From: CAVSVP01 sp963731125
GTDB lineage: Bacteria > Pseudomonadota > Gammaproteobacteria > Competibacterales > Competibacteraceae
Direction: 5' to 3'
Length of the DNA stretch: 64,000 bases
Assembly: GCA_963731125.1 (NCBI GenBank)
Contig: CAVSVP010000023.1
Location: 207,446 to 271,445, forward strand
Shown in pieces: positions 52,068 to 61,443 of the stretch. Numbering within the stretch: the stretch's first letter is position 1; each line of letters starts with the position of its first letter. The translations under genes and the position numbers were made by a program. The notes under the pieces were generated by a model. It had not been told where the DNA came from. It saw only the letters and a list, made by a program, of their open reading frames with translations, and ran no database searches.

Positions 52068-54215
52068 TTAGGAACTGGTATCTCTGTGAACCAGGTAAAA
52101 GACATTGACGGTGCGGGCTTCGGCGGTGAAGCTACCGTGTGCCGGTACGATTTTGTGGCCTGCGGGATGTTCAGGCTGGTTAGTATTCAGCAGGCAGATC
52201 CAATGTACGGCACCCTGGACCTCGGGCATGGTGAAGAACACCGGTCCCTCGTGGGCATTAAACACAATGAGCAAGGTATCGTCGATTTCCGGTTGTCCGT
52301 CAACGGTGAGAAACTGGCCCGCGTCTCCCGCTAATAACAGACCCAGGCAACGGGCACTGGGATCGCCCCACCGTTCCTGAGTCATAGCATTGCCGTTTGG
52401 ATTGAGCCATTCGATGTCCCGTAGGCCCGTGAGCGGGGATTTAGCAAGACCGTGAAGAAACCGCGGTCGGCGTAAGACGGGGTGATCCCGGCGCAGGCGG
52501 ATTAGACGGCGCACAAAGGTAGGAAATTCCCATTCCTCCTCGGTAAGCCCGGGCCAATTCAGCCAACTTAGCGGGTTGTCCTGACAATAAGCATTATTAT
52601 TGCCATCCTGGCTACGGCCGATTTCATCGCCGGATAGTAGCATCGGCACGCCCTGGGCTAAAAACACCGTGGCCAGCAGATTGCGGCGTTGTTGCCGCCG
52701 CATCGCCAGAATCTGTGGGTCATTAGTGGCGCCTTCGATACCGTAGTTTTCGCTGTAATTAACCGGATGGCCATCCTGATTATTTTCACCGTTGATATGA
52801 TTATGGCGTTCCCGATAGCTCACCAGGTCGGCCAGAGTAAAGCCATCATGGCTGGCGACGTAGTTGATACTGACCCAGGGCTGACGGCCATCATGCTCAA
52901 ATATATCGCTGGAACCCAGCAGGTTGGTGGCCAACTGCGGCAGCATACCTGCTTCGCCGCGCCAGAACCGGCGTACCGTATCCCGAAAGCGATCGTTCCA
53001 CTCGGCAGAACCAGTGGGAAAACCACCGAGCTGATAGCCGCCTGGCCCGACATCCCAGGGTTCGGCGATATGCTTCACATGGGACAAAGTAGGATCTTGC
53101 CGGACGGCATCGAAAAAACCGCTGCCGCGATCATAACCGTGGACTTCCCTGCCCAGCGTTGCGGCTAAATCAAAGCGAAACCCATCCACATGCATCTCAG
53201 TAACCCAATAGCGCAGACTGTCCATCACCATCTGCAACACGCGCGGATGGCTAAGATTAAGCGTATTGCCGCATCCCGTGTCATTAATATAGTAGCGAGG
53301 ATTTTCCGGCAACAGGCGGTAATAAGAGACATTGTCGATGCCGCGAAAATTGAGTGTCGGGCCCAACTGATTACCCTCCGCTGTGTGGTTATAGACCACA
53401 TCTAAGATGACCTCAATGCCAGCATCGTGCAGGCGTTGTACCATCCTTTTAAACTCTGCAAGACCGCCATCGCTAAGGTAGCGTGCCTCGGGTGCAAAGA
53501 AGGCAAAAGTATTATAGCCCCAATAATTGCTTAAGTCCTTTTCCAGGAGAAAGCCTTCATCGGCGAAGGCATGGACTGGCATCAGCTCCACGGAAGTAAC
53601 GCCCAACGCCTTGAGATACACTACGATTTCGGGATGAGCCATGCCGGCGAACTTGCCGCGCTGTTCGAGAGGAATGCCCTCATGGCGCATGGTAAATCCG
53701 CGCACATGAGCCTCGTAGATAATCGTCTCCGCCCAGGGTATCCCCGGATGGCGGTTTTCATGCCAGGAGAAGGTTGGGTTGACCACCACACACTTAGGCA
53801 TATCGCGGGCGTTATCGCGGCGATCAAAAGAGAGGTCCGCATGCGGGTCGTCGGTCCGGTAGCCGCAATGGATATCCTTAAGACGCAGATGGCCCTTGAG
53901 CTGCTTTGCATAAGGATCCAAGAGCAGCTTGTGATGGTTAAACCGATGGCCCTTACGGGGCTCATAAGGGCCATACACGCGATAACCGTACAAGGTTCCC
54001 GGACAAATGTCATGCACGTAACCATGCCAGACCTGATCATTGTATTCCGGCAAGACAATCCGATCGGTCTCGTGCTGACCGGATGCATCAAACAGGCACA
54101 GCTCAACTTTCTCGGCATGGGCCGAAAATAGAGCGAAATTGACGCCGCGTTCGTCCCAAGCTGCTCCCAACGGATAAGGTCTACCCGGCCAAACCGTGAA
54201 CTTATGCAGTCCCAT
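52068..54215 (-). CDS. glgX: Glycogen debranching enzyme (isoamylase type)
   Basis: 715 residues. An N-terminal CBM48-like module (YPLGAAWDERGVNFALFSAH) is followed by a GH13 barrel with DVVYNHTAEGN, MHVDGFRFDLAATLGRE (nucleophile Asp), AEPWDVGPGGYQ and NYVASHDG. It cleaves alpha-1,6 branches of glycogen limit dextrins. It starts 5 bp after glgB and is co-transcribed with it. Confidence 0.96.
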   Translation of the reverse strand: MGLHKFTVWPGRPYPLGAAWDERGVNFALFSAHAEKVELCLFDASGQHETDRIVLPEYNDQVWHGYVHDICPGTLYGYRVYGPYEPRKGHRFNHHKLLLDPYAKQLKGHLRLKDIHCGYRTDDPHADLSFDRRDNARDMPKCVVVNPTFSWHENRHPGIPWAETIIYEAHVRGFTMRHEGIPLEQRGKFAGMAHPEIVVYLKALGVTSVELMPVHAFADEGFLLEKDLSNYWGYNTFAFFAPEARYLSDGGLAEFKRMVQRLHDAGIEVILDVVYNHTAEGNQLGPTLNFRGIDNVSYYRLLPENPRYYINDTGCGNTLNLSHPRVLQMVMDSLRYWVTEMHVDGFRFDLAATLGREVHGYDRGSGFFDAVRQDPTLSHVKHIAEPWDVGPGGYQLGGFPTGSAEWNDRFRDTVRRFWRGEAGMLPQLATNLLGSSDIFEHDGRQPWVSINYVASHDGFTLADLVSYRERHNHINGENNQDGHPVNYSENYGIEGATNDPQILAMRRQQRRNLLATVFLAQGVPMLLSGDEIGRSQDGNNNAYCQDNPLSWLNWPGLTEEEWEFPTFVRRLIRLRRDHPVLRRPRFLHGLAKSPLTGLRDIEWLNPNGNAMTQERWGDPSARCLGLLLAGDAGQFLTVDGQPEIDDTLLIVFNAHEGPVFFTMPEVQGAVHWICLLNTNQPEHPAGHKIVPAHGSFTAEARTVNVFYLVHRDTSS

Positions 54216-54220
54216 AAGCG

Positions 54221-56422
54221 TTATTCATTGCCGAGTTCGAAAACCACAGTGGCGAGGGGCGGGACGGTGGCCAGGATGGAATAGGGCTGGCCCAGCCAAG
54301 GCATGGCCTGGGAGTAAGCGCCGCCGGCGTTGCCGACATTGCTGCCGCCGTAAAGCGTAGCATCGGTATTCAGACGTTCGGCGTAAAAGCCGGGCTGAGG
54401 CACCCCGAGGCGATAGCCGTAGCGTGCCACTGGAGCAAAGTTACACACCACCACAACGGGGGCCGTCGTAGGGTCGCCTTGCCGCAGATAGGCATAGATG
54501 GAACTTTCTGCATCGTCGGCTTGAATCCACGTAAAGCCCTGAGGTTCGCAATCGTACTGGTGCAGCGCAGGCAGATTTCGGTAGAGGTGATTGAGGTCTC
54601 GAACCAAGCGCTGTACGCCGGCATGCCAGTCGATGTCGAGCAGGTGCCAATCGAGACCGGTGTCGTGGTTCCACTCGCGCCCCTGACCGAATTCACCGCC
54701 CATAAACAGGAGTTTCTTACCGGGGTGGGTCCACATAAAGCCGTAATAAGCGCGTAAGTTGGCAAACTGCCGCCAAGTGTCGCCGGGCATACGGCCCAGC
54801 AGCGAGCGCTTGCCGTGAACGACTTCATCGTGGCTTAAGGGGAGAACGAAGTTTTCGCCAAAGGCGTACAGCAGCCCGAAGGTAAGTTCATGATGGTGAT
54901 AACGCCGATAGATAGGATCGCGGCTCATATAGCTAAGGGTGTCGTGCATCCAGCCCATGTTCCACTTGTAGCCAAAGCCCAACCCGCCAAGATAGACAGG
55001 CCGGGAAACAGCGGGCCACGCAGTGGATTCTTCGGCCACGGTGGTAATGCCAGGATGCTCTCCATAGGTGAGTTCATTCATCCGCCGAAGCAGATCGATG
55101 GCCTCAAGGTTTTCCCGTCCGCCGTATTTATTGGGAACCCACTCCCCTTCAGCGCGACTGTAGTCGAGATACAGCATGGAGGCCACGGCATCCACCCGAA
55201 ACCCATCGATATGGTAACGGTCCAGCCAGAAAAGTGCGTTACTCAGCAGAAAGTTAGTCACCTCATTGCGGCCGAAGTTATAGATCAGGGTGCTCCAGTC
55301 GCGGTGGTACCCCTGGCGTGGGTCAGCATGTTCATAAAGCGCGGTACCATCAAACCAGCCCAAGCCATGTTCGTCGGTGGGAAAGTGCGCCGGCACCCAA
55401 TCCAGCAGCACGCCAATGCCGGCCTCATGACACGTGTTCATAAAAAATTGAAAGTCTTCCGGACTGCCAAAACGACTGGTAGGGGCAAATAGCCCTAAGG
55501 TTTGGTAGCCCCAGGAGCCGTCGAAAGGGTGTTCGCTGATGGGTAAAAGCTCGATGTGGGTAAACCCCATCTCCTTGACATAAGAAACAAGTTCTTCAGC
55601 CAGTTCCCGGTAGCTAAGAAAGCGATTGTTCTCCCCGCGCTTCCAGGAACCTAGATGCACTTCATAGATGGCAATCGGTGCAGCACGGTCACTGTGCTGA
55701 ACGCGAGCGGCCAGCCACGCCTCGTCGTTCCAAGTAAAGTGATCGGTCCGTTGTACCAGCGAAGCGGTCTGGGGGCGCATTTCCTGGGCAAAACTATACG
55801 GGTCCATCTTCAATGGCAGGCGTTCGCCGCGAGGGCCCTTAATCTCGAATTTATAACGCTCGCCCTCGCCGAGCTCAGGAATAAAAATCTCCCAGATTCC
55901 CACCCCCGAACGCAGACGCATCGGATGACGCCGCCCATCCCACTGGTTGAAATCCCCCACGACGGCTACCCGCCGGGCGTTGGGCGCCCAGACGGCAAAC
56001 GCCACGCCTGGCACACCCCCCAGTTCCATAGGGTGTGCTCCCAGCTTCTCATAGGCCCGACGCAGCTTTCCTTCTCCCAGCAAATAAAGATCCATCTCTC
56101 CTAACACGTTCAGAAAACCATAGGGATCATAAAGCTCTCGGGTGACACTGTCCCGGCTTACCCGCAACCGGTAAGCAAAACGCTGCTTCCGTCCTTGCAG
56201 CGCGCCGGCAAATAGCCCGTCTGGATGTACCTGCTCAAGATGACCGACCAACGCACCGCTATCCGCTTCCAGTACCGCCACCGCCGTTGCGCCTGGCTGA
56301 AAGGTGCGTACCACCAGCGTGCCATCGGGGCCGTCTTCGTGCATGCCTAGCACCGCGAACGGATCGCCATGCTCGGCGTTTAAGAGGGCATTAATCACCG
56401 TTTTTGGAGGGGCTATACTCAT
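54221..56422 (-). CDS. glgB: 1,4-alpha-glucan branching enzyme
   Basis: 733 residues, the long form with an extra N-terminal domain. Motifs include VWAPNARRVAVVGDFNQWDG, ELLPISEHPFDGSWGYQTLG, DWVPAHFPTDEHGL, DGFRVDAVASMLYLDYSR, EESTAWPAVSRP and LPLSHDEVVHGKRSLLGRMP. It makes the alpha-1,6 branches of glycogen. First of the glgB-glgX-malQ run; the gap to the upstream sugar-binding gene is 217 bp and could hold its promoter. Confidence 0.97.
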   Translation of the reverse strand: MSIAPPKTVINALLNAEHGDPFAVLGMHEDGPDGTLVVRTFQPGATAVAVLEADSGALVGHLEQVHPDGLFAGALQGRKQRFAYRLRVSRDSVTRELYDPYGFLNVLGEMDLYLLGEGKLRRAYEKLGAHPMELGGVPGVAFAVWAPNARRVAVVGDFNQWDGRRHPMRLRSGVGIWEIFIPELGEGERYKFEIKGPRGERLPLKMDPYSFAQEMRPQTASLVQRTDHFTWNDEAWLAARVQHSDRAAPIAIYEVHLGSWKRGENNRFLSYRELAEELVSYVKEMGFTHIELLPISEHPFDGSWGYQTLGLFAPTSRFGSPEDFQFFMNTCHEAGIGVLLDWVPAHFPTDEHGLGWFDGTALYEHADPRQGYHRDWSTLIYNFGRNEVTNFLLSNALFWLDRYHIDGFRVDAVASMLYLDYSRAEGEWVPNKYGGRENLEAIDLLRRMNELTYGEHPGITTVAEESTAWPAVSRPVYLGGLGFGYKWNMGWMHDTLSYMSRDPIYRRYHHHELTFGLLYAFGENFVLPLSHDEVVHGKRSLLGRMPGDTWRQFANLRAYYGFMWTHPGKKLLFMGGEFGQGREWNHDTGLDWHLLDIDWHAGVQRLVRDLNHLYRNLPALHQYDCEPQGFTWIQADDAESSIYAYLRQGDPTTAPVVVVCNFAPVARYGYRLGVPQPGFYAERLNTDATLYGGSNVGNAGGAYSQAMPWLGQPYSILATVPPLATVVFELGNE

Positions 56423-56639
56423 CTGTTCTCCTAAATTTATGTGCTGCTATAGCGTTTATTCGTACCCGTCCCATCAGCAGCTTAAGGATGGCTGTAGTGA
56501 GCCGCGTTGTCTTTGGGATAAGTAGTGACCGACAATGTAGATGGCGGTGGAATCATGGTTGCTTGTTCCTCATTATTGAGTAGTTAAAACGGACCACAAT
56601 CTGGTGCTGACGTTTCTAGGTTGTAAAACGGAAAAAGCG

Positions 56640-57914
56640 TTACCAGCCGCCACGGCGTTTAATGAGCTGGAGCTGATCCTGGAGGGCGGCGAGACTGTCG
56701 GGGGCGGACGCGGCGCCGAGCAGGGTACGATGCACGGCCTCCCAGAAGCGGGTGGAGACGGCCATGTACTGCGCGCCGGTGGCAAGCGTGGGGCGGGCGA
56801 CGGCGGTTTGCAGCAGGGGAAGCAGCTGGGCGAAGAAGGGGTTGGCGCGCAGCACCTCGGGATCGTCGTAGAGCGCTGCCAGCGTTGGCGCGTAAGCCCC
56901 GGCGATGGCACGCTGTTTCTGCACGGCGGCGCTGGTGAGATAGCGCACCAGCTCGGCGGCCTCGGCGGGATGGCGGGAGAACTTGGAAACGGCGAGCTGC
57001 CAGCCGCCGAGGGTGCCGGCGGCCTGCCCGGCGGGGCCGCCGCGGGGCAGGGCGGTCACGCCGACCTGCCCGGCCACGGCGCTGTCGGGGGCATTGAGCA
57101 GCGCCCAGGCATAGGGCCAGTTACGCATGAACACGGCCTGACCCAGCTGGAAGGTATTGAGCGCCAGTTCCTCGTCAAAGGAGGTGACCCGCTCGGGGGC
57201 GAGCAGTCCCACCCAACTGGCGGCCCGCGCCAGGGCCAGCACCGCCTGGGGGTTATTGACGGTGATGGTGCCGTCATTCTTGACAATGGTGCCGCCTCCG
57301 TAGGCATTAAGCCACTCCAGGGCGTTGCAGGTCAGCCCTTCATAGGCGCCGCCCTGAAACACATAGCCCCACAGGGCCGGGTTACCGTCCGCCCGCTCGG
57401 CGCTTTGGATCGCCAGCGCCACCTCCGCCAGTGTCGCCCAGTCGCGGGGTACGGCAAAACCATGCTGTTCCAGCAGGTCTTTGCGGTAATACAGCAGCCC
57501 CACGTCGGTAAACCACGGCAGCCCCACCAGCCGCCCGTCCACCGTGTTATGGGTGATCAAATTGGGAATGTGTTGGGCAATCTCTTCCGGCGGCACGAAT
57601 TCCCGCAGATCCAGAAAATACTCACTCAGCAGCGCCGGCCAGATAATGTCAATCTGATAGACATCTACCCGCGGATCGCTATTGCCCAGATCGATCAGAT
57701 ACTTGAAATAGCGTTCATTGGTGCGCTGCGGCGGGCTGCTCACCCGCACCTGATGCCCGCTCTGCTGCGCCCAGGCTTGCGTGGCCTGTTCGCACAGCGC
57801 CCGCTCTTGGCCCACCGCCCCGCAGGAGATGGTCAGTTCCACCGCCCCCACCGGCAGCGCCAGCCCATACCCTACCAGCAGAATCATGCCCCATTGCCGT
57901 AGCTGCTTCGTCAT
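56640..57914 (-). CDS. Extracellular sugar-binding protein of an ABC transporter (orphan)
   Basis: 424 residues. A signal peptide (WGMILLVGYGLALPVGAVE) is followed by a family-1 solute-binding fold (VDVYQIDIIWPALLSEYFLD, PWFTDVGLLYYRKDLLEQHG, VFMRNWPYAWALLN, GGWQLAVSKFSRHPAEA), most like trehalose/maltose-binding proteins. No permease or ATPase genes are adjacent. The gene is visibly more GC-rich than its neighbours, with long runs of GCC/GCG/CTG codons, so it may have been acquired separately. Ligand uncertain. Confidence 0.88.
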   Translation of the reverse strand: MTKQLRQWGMILLVGYGLALPVGAVELTISCGAVGQERALCEQATQAWAQQSGHQVRVSSPPQRTNERYFKYLIDLGNSDPRVDVYQIDIIWPALLSEYFLDLREFVPPEEIAQHIPNLITHNTVDGRLVGLPWFTDVGLLYYRKDLLEQHGFAVPRDWATLAEVALAIQSAERADGNPALWGYVFQGGAYEGLTCNALEWLNAYGGGTIVKNDGTITVNNPQAVLALARAASWVGLLAPERVTSFDEELALNTFQLGQAVFMRNWPYAWALLNAPDSAVAGQVGVTALPRGGPAGQAAGTLGGWQLAVSKFSRHPAEAAELVRYLTSAAVQKQRAIAGAYAPTLAALYDDPEVLRANPFFAQLLPLLQTAVARPTLATGAQYMAVSTRFWEAVHRTLLGAASAPDSLAALQDQLQLIKRRGGW

Positions 57915-58344
57915 GACTGTCTCCGTTGCGAGTAATGCTTAGATCATTCTGGCAAGTTGGCGCTGTGGCTAGCAATCCTCTTCTAATATGTCCAGCTCAA
58001 AAGGGGTGCCGCTATGCGTTGCCGTCCGGCCAAATCCCGTTGACTAGCCCCGCCGGCTGGATGATCACGACTGTTGTCGCTCTATATGCTTTGTGGAGCC
58101 GTTAACAGAATTTATGGCAATCCTATTGTTTTTTGTTAGTATTCACCGTCCAATGCCGGGAGAATCATTTTTTCCGGATAATTTATCCATGAAGTATAGG
58201 GCCTGTCCGGCAGTTGTCTATTAGCCTTTGGTTAAAACATCCTCTTTCCTCTGGACCTTGCTATGTCGGTAAATCGACTATTGATAGTTAGAGTAAATTA
58301 TCGGGTTCAATGAGCGAGAGCAACATGAGCGCCGTCAGCAAACG

Positions 58345-58515
58345 CTGACAGCTTTGATCGTTGCGGATAACCAAACGGTGGCTACGTTACAGATGGTTGC
58401 GCTGAAGGGACACGGTCAGGATGAGAACATGCGGTGGGCCTAGGAGGTTGGTTTTGACCGCTATCAGGAAGATAGTATCCTGGTTAACCTGCGTCAGTTC
58501 TCCGGCTGTTTAAGA
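58345..58515 (+). pseudogene. Relic of a response-regulator receiver domain
   Basis: The frame reads LTALIVADNQTVATLQMVA, then ALKGHGQDENMRWA, a stop (TAG 58441), EVGFDRYQEDSILVNLRQF. This tracks a receiver domain that has lost its middle: the start (LVVDDN-like) is joined to the ALTGYGQDED-R-R-A-EAGFD-like end. An internal deletion plus a stop make it non-functional. Homology is judged by eye. Confidence 0.5.
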
Positions 58516-58578
58516 TCGTTCATGGCAATCTCAAATCTGCGCAACAATGCCTTACACCTGGCTGGGAGTCGCTGCAGG

Positions 58579-58830
58579 CTATAAGGGTAGTGCTGCAGAC
58601 GGGCAGGCCGTTTTTAACTCCGCAAACCGGTTTCGCAACTGTTCGTAAGCTTCGCCATTCGCGGCTTGTAATGGACCCGAAACGCCCTGCACCAGATCCT
58701 CGGCGATCCAGACAAACCCTAGGCTATCCTGATACTCGTTGACATTGATCAGCTTGCCGTTTGCAACGGCAGCCTCATATTCCTCTCTTGCCCGCTTAAG
58801 CAGCCGCAGGGCGCAAAATCGGGCGAAGTG
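58579..58830 (-). pseudogene. C-terminal fragment of a helical protein, possibly FTR1-related
   Basis: An open frame of about 84 codons without a start reads LRLLKRAREEYEAAVANGKL, then INVNEYQDSLGFVWIAEDLV and ends at TAG 58581-58579. The A-V-x-x-G-K-x-I-N-x-x-E-Y pattern resembles the periplasmic helical part of FTR1-type iron permease proteins, but this is tentative. The upstream part appears to have decayed by frameshifts. Confidence 0.4.
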
Positions 58831-59169
58831 CGGGTGCTGACGTCCACGCTGGTAACGGCGTTATCGATCTGCACCAGAACGGCTTTTTGATCTCAACACG
58901 GCGCGGCGTAGGTAATTCGAAAAGCACGGCAAGACCCGCGAATTCGACCTGCTCTCGAAAAGCCTTGCTAATTTGCTGCGTATGTGGGCAGAGGCCTGAT
59001 ATCGTGCGCAAGTGGGTGTGGAAAATTACCCGCCGGAAAACCAACACCTGCAAGTGGCTGTCGTTTATATTTAACTACTTGATGGTGTTGGCTTACGGAG
59101 CTGCTTTTGCAACCTACCATAGCGCTCGCTGTCTGGGCTAAGCCGCGACTAGCTGACTCATTTCAGTTC

Positions 59170-59607
59170 TCAGAGCCTCTCCGGCAGATGGTTACGGATG
59201 TCTGCTGTAGCGTGCTGGGCCAGGTTTTTGTCGATTTCCTGTCTCACCATTGATGCCACTTGACTGGACAGATGCTGGCGCAGTTGACCCAGAAACTTGG
59301 GAGCCGCCGCAATGATAAGGTTATTAAACTGGCCATCGACCCGGGCTGCTTCCAAATGATCGGCGACTTGCTTGGCAAAACGTATCGCTTCTTGTTCCTT
59401 GGGGTCGACGGGTTGCCCCATCGCATGTCGGCCCTCACCAGCGCTGTCGAAAGTGCGACCGGGAAAATCCGAAGTCAGATCCTGAGTGTGTAGCCGGGCC
59501 TCAGGATGGGTTAACACCTCTAGCTCCTGAAGCGGACCACGGGAACTCTCTGCTTTGAAAACTCTTGCCCGACTGCTGTCGGCAGTGACAATCCAAGTGG
59601 TAGGCAT
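59170..59607 (-). CDS. Host-attachment family protein
   Basis: 145 residues. TTWIVTADSSRARVFKAES at the start, an LQELEVLTHPEAR segment and FNNLIIAAAPKFLGQLRQHL at the centre are signatures of the 'protein required for attachment to host cells' family, related in fold to archaeal release-factor-like (baeRF) proteins. The molecular role in free-living bacteria is unknown. No signal peptide. Confidence 0.88.
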   Translation of the reverse strand: MPTTWIVTADSSRARVFKAESSRGPLQELEVLTHPEARLHTQDLTSDFPGRTFDSAGEGRHAMGQPVDPKEQEAIRFAKQVADHLEAARVDGQFNNLIIAAAPKFLGQLRQHLSSQVASMVRQEIDKNLAQHATADIRNHLPERL

Positions 59608-59935
59608 AGTGACTCCTCAAAGTAGTCTTTGTGGCTGTTGCTGAGCAACACCGGAATGTTACTTTACGCTGATTGGCGCAAAATCTGTTCCTCTTTAGTG
59701 CAGGGCGGTATGTTATCGCACTCGTATTTCACGCCATTGTGTAGGAAACCCCACTAAAAGCGCAACGATTGTCACGCTTGGAAAGGGATGAAATAGTAAC
59801 TACTGCTGCATAGCGGCGAAAAAAGCTAGGCTAAATGGTCTAATGGAATAATAATACGGGCTTGCTCACTGGAGAACTCAGTCTAGTAATTAGCCGCAGC
59901 AGCAATGGATTTGTTATCAGCCGAGGAGAGCCGTC
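59608..59935. other. Divergent promoter gap
   Basis: 328 bp between the host-attachment and DUF6763 genes, which point away from each other. It must hold both promoters, but no convincing -35/-10 pair stands out. The ribosome site GAGGAG lies 8 bp before ATG 59936. No gene is seen. Confidence 0.4.
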
Positions 59936-60322
59936 ATGGCAACCGAGACCGACCCTATCGTGGGTGCTTGGTACCAACACCTGGACAAGGGTCCTATTTT
60001 TGAAGTGATTGCGCTGGATGAAGATAACGGAATCGTGGAAATTCAGCATTTCGATGGTGATATAGAAGCCATCGAACTCCCTGCTTGGTACGATTTGGAG
60101 ATTGAATGGATTGAAGCTCCGGAAGATTGGACAGGACCCCTGGATAATATCGAGCGAGACGATTTGGGCTACACGGAAACGGACATGGAACCTGAGGATT
60201 GGTCTGCTCCTTGCCGAGAGTGCAAGCCCGCTTGGAAACAGGAAGAAAATGAAACCTCCGCAGCACGCTCGGAGGCAATAGACGCAGAGCCGTTAGAGGA
60301 TGACCCGCCGGTAAAGGGATAA
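59936..60322 (+). CDS. DUF6763 family protein
   Basis: 128 residues, strongly acidic. The start (TDPIVGAWYQHLDKGPIFEV, then IEIQHFDGDIEAIELPAWY as VEIQHFDGDIEAIELPAWYD) matches a small gammaproteobacterial family of unknown function. The C-terminal 30 residues are low-complexity acidic. It converges on rtcA. Confidence 0.75.
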   Translation: MATETDPIVGAWYQHLDKGPIFEVIALDEDNGIVEIQHFDGDIEAIELPAWYDLEIEWIEAPEDWTGPLDNIERDDLGYTETDMEPEDWSAPCRECKPAWKQEENETSAARSEAIDAEPLEDDPPVKG

Positions 60323-60355
60323 CGTAAGCCAACCGGCCTTTATGGGTTGCGGGAG

Positions 60356-61393
60356 TTAAGGCTGAATGCGAACGCTGCCGGCTTTTTCCAGGGTGTCCTG
60401 AATATCCAGCGTTACCGGGAGAAAGTTACGGATGACCTCGGCATTGCTAAGCAGGTGCCGAGTGATATGGGAGATGCTTAAGAAGGACTCTCCCTTGGCA
60501 AAGCTCAGAGGAAGCAGCAGTTGGTCTGCCAGGAAAGGATCTACTGCTCCGGTTGTGGCTAAAAATTGGAGCAGTGCCTCTGCGGCCTCGTCCGCTACCT
60601 GTTCTGCCGGCTTGCCTGGTGCGCCCAACGCGAAGAAGCAGGCTTGCGTGTGCTCGAATTGCGCTAGCAACAGCAGCAGGGTTCCTTTGCCAAGAGCGGG
60701 GAGGTGAGCAATGGCAATCTGGCACTGAGGACAATATTCCGCCAGACGCTTGAAGGCTTGTGCGCTTTGGCGTTCTGCGATCTGTCTGCTGAGATTGGCC
60801 ACCGCCGATAGACCCTGGATACTCAACAGCTGTCCTCGCTCCCTCAATCGCAGCGGTTTAATGGCTACCATCGGAGAGATGGTGACATGGATGATGCCAC
60901 CCCCGCGGGGATAAAAACCGGCACGTTCCATGGTCAGAGAGAGGTGCAGGTCCGCAGCCGCTAAAAATCGGCACCACTGCCAGTCGAGATAATGGAAACA
61001 GGGGCTCAGCGGGACGTGGGTACCACCTGTGATGGTAACGGTAGAAGGCGCCTCGGTCAGGACCAGGGGAAGATAAACCGTCTGCAGTACCAGAGAAGTG
61101 GCACCCGCCGTGCCGATATCGAAACGATACTGTCCCGGTCGCACTCGGTCAGGCATAAACAACAACCATTGCGACCCTAAGGCGGCGCCAGCGGCTTGAG
61201 CATTACCTACAGTGGCGGCCGCTTGTACGGCCTGCAAGTGCTGGGGCTGTAGTCCTGGCCGGGAACGCTTAGCGCGAATATTTTCTAGTCGGCAGGGTTT
61301 GCCGGTAACGAGTGACAGCGTAAGGGCGCTTCGCAGAATTTGGCCGCCTCCCTCGCCCCTGGCTCCATCGATCTCAATTAGTTGCTCGCTCAT
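60356..61393 (-). CDS. rtcA: RNA 3'-terminal phosphate cyclase
   Basis: 345 residues. It converts RNA 3'-phosphates to 2',3'-cyclic phosphates using ATP through a covalent AMP-histidine. Landmarks are GARGEGGGQILRSALTLSLV at the start, NIRAKRSRPGLQPQHLQAVQ, RGGGIIHVTI, FLADQLLLPLSFA and the HLLSN segment that carries the conserved C-terminal histidine. No rtcB ligase or RtcR regulator gene is adjacent, which is unusual as these often cluster. Confidence 0.95.
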   Translation of the reverse strand: MSEQLIEIDGARGEGGGQILRSALTLSLVTGKPCRLENIRAKRSRPGLQPQHLQAVQAAATVGNAQAAGAALGSQWLLFMPDRVRPGQYRFDIGTAGATSLVLQTVYLPLVLTEAPSTVTITGGTHVPLSPCFHYLDWQWCRFLAAADLHLSLTMERAGFYPRGGGIIHVTISPMVAIKPLRLRERGQLLSIQGLSAVANLSRQIAERQSAQAFKRLAEYCPQCQIAIAHLPALGKGTLLLLLAQFEHTQACFFALGAPGKPAEQVADEAAEALLQFLATTGAVDPFLADQLLLPLSFAKGESFLSISHITRHLLSNAEVIRNFLPVTLDIQDTLEKAGSVRIQP

Positions 61394-61443
61394 GCCAGCG
61401 GGCGATTGATGCAGGTAATCGTATCTTCAATTAGTCGCATTTT

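Larger units (their letters stand above)
57915..59169. other. 1.25-kb region of decayed genes
   Basis: There is no intact gene. The first 400 bp show nothing recognisable. A receiver-domain relic lies at 58345-58515 and a helical-protein fragment at 58579-58830 (both listed separately). Short open frames around 58.8-59.1 kb on both strands do not resemble proteins. Confidence 0.55.

Noticed and set aside
58796..59141. Overlapping ORFs of 84-85 codons on both strands
   Set aside because: Neither product resembles a protein, and they lie in a region of decayed genes with frame changes.
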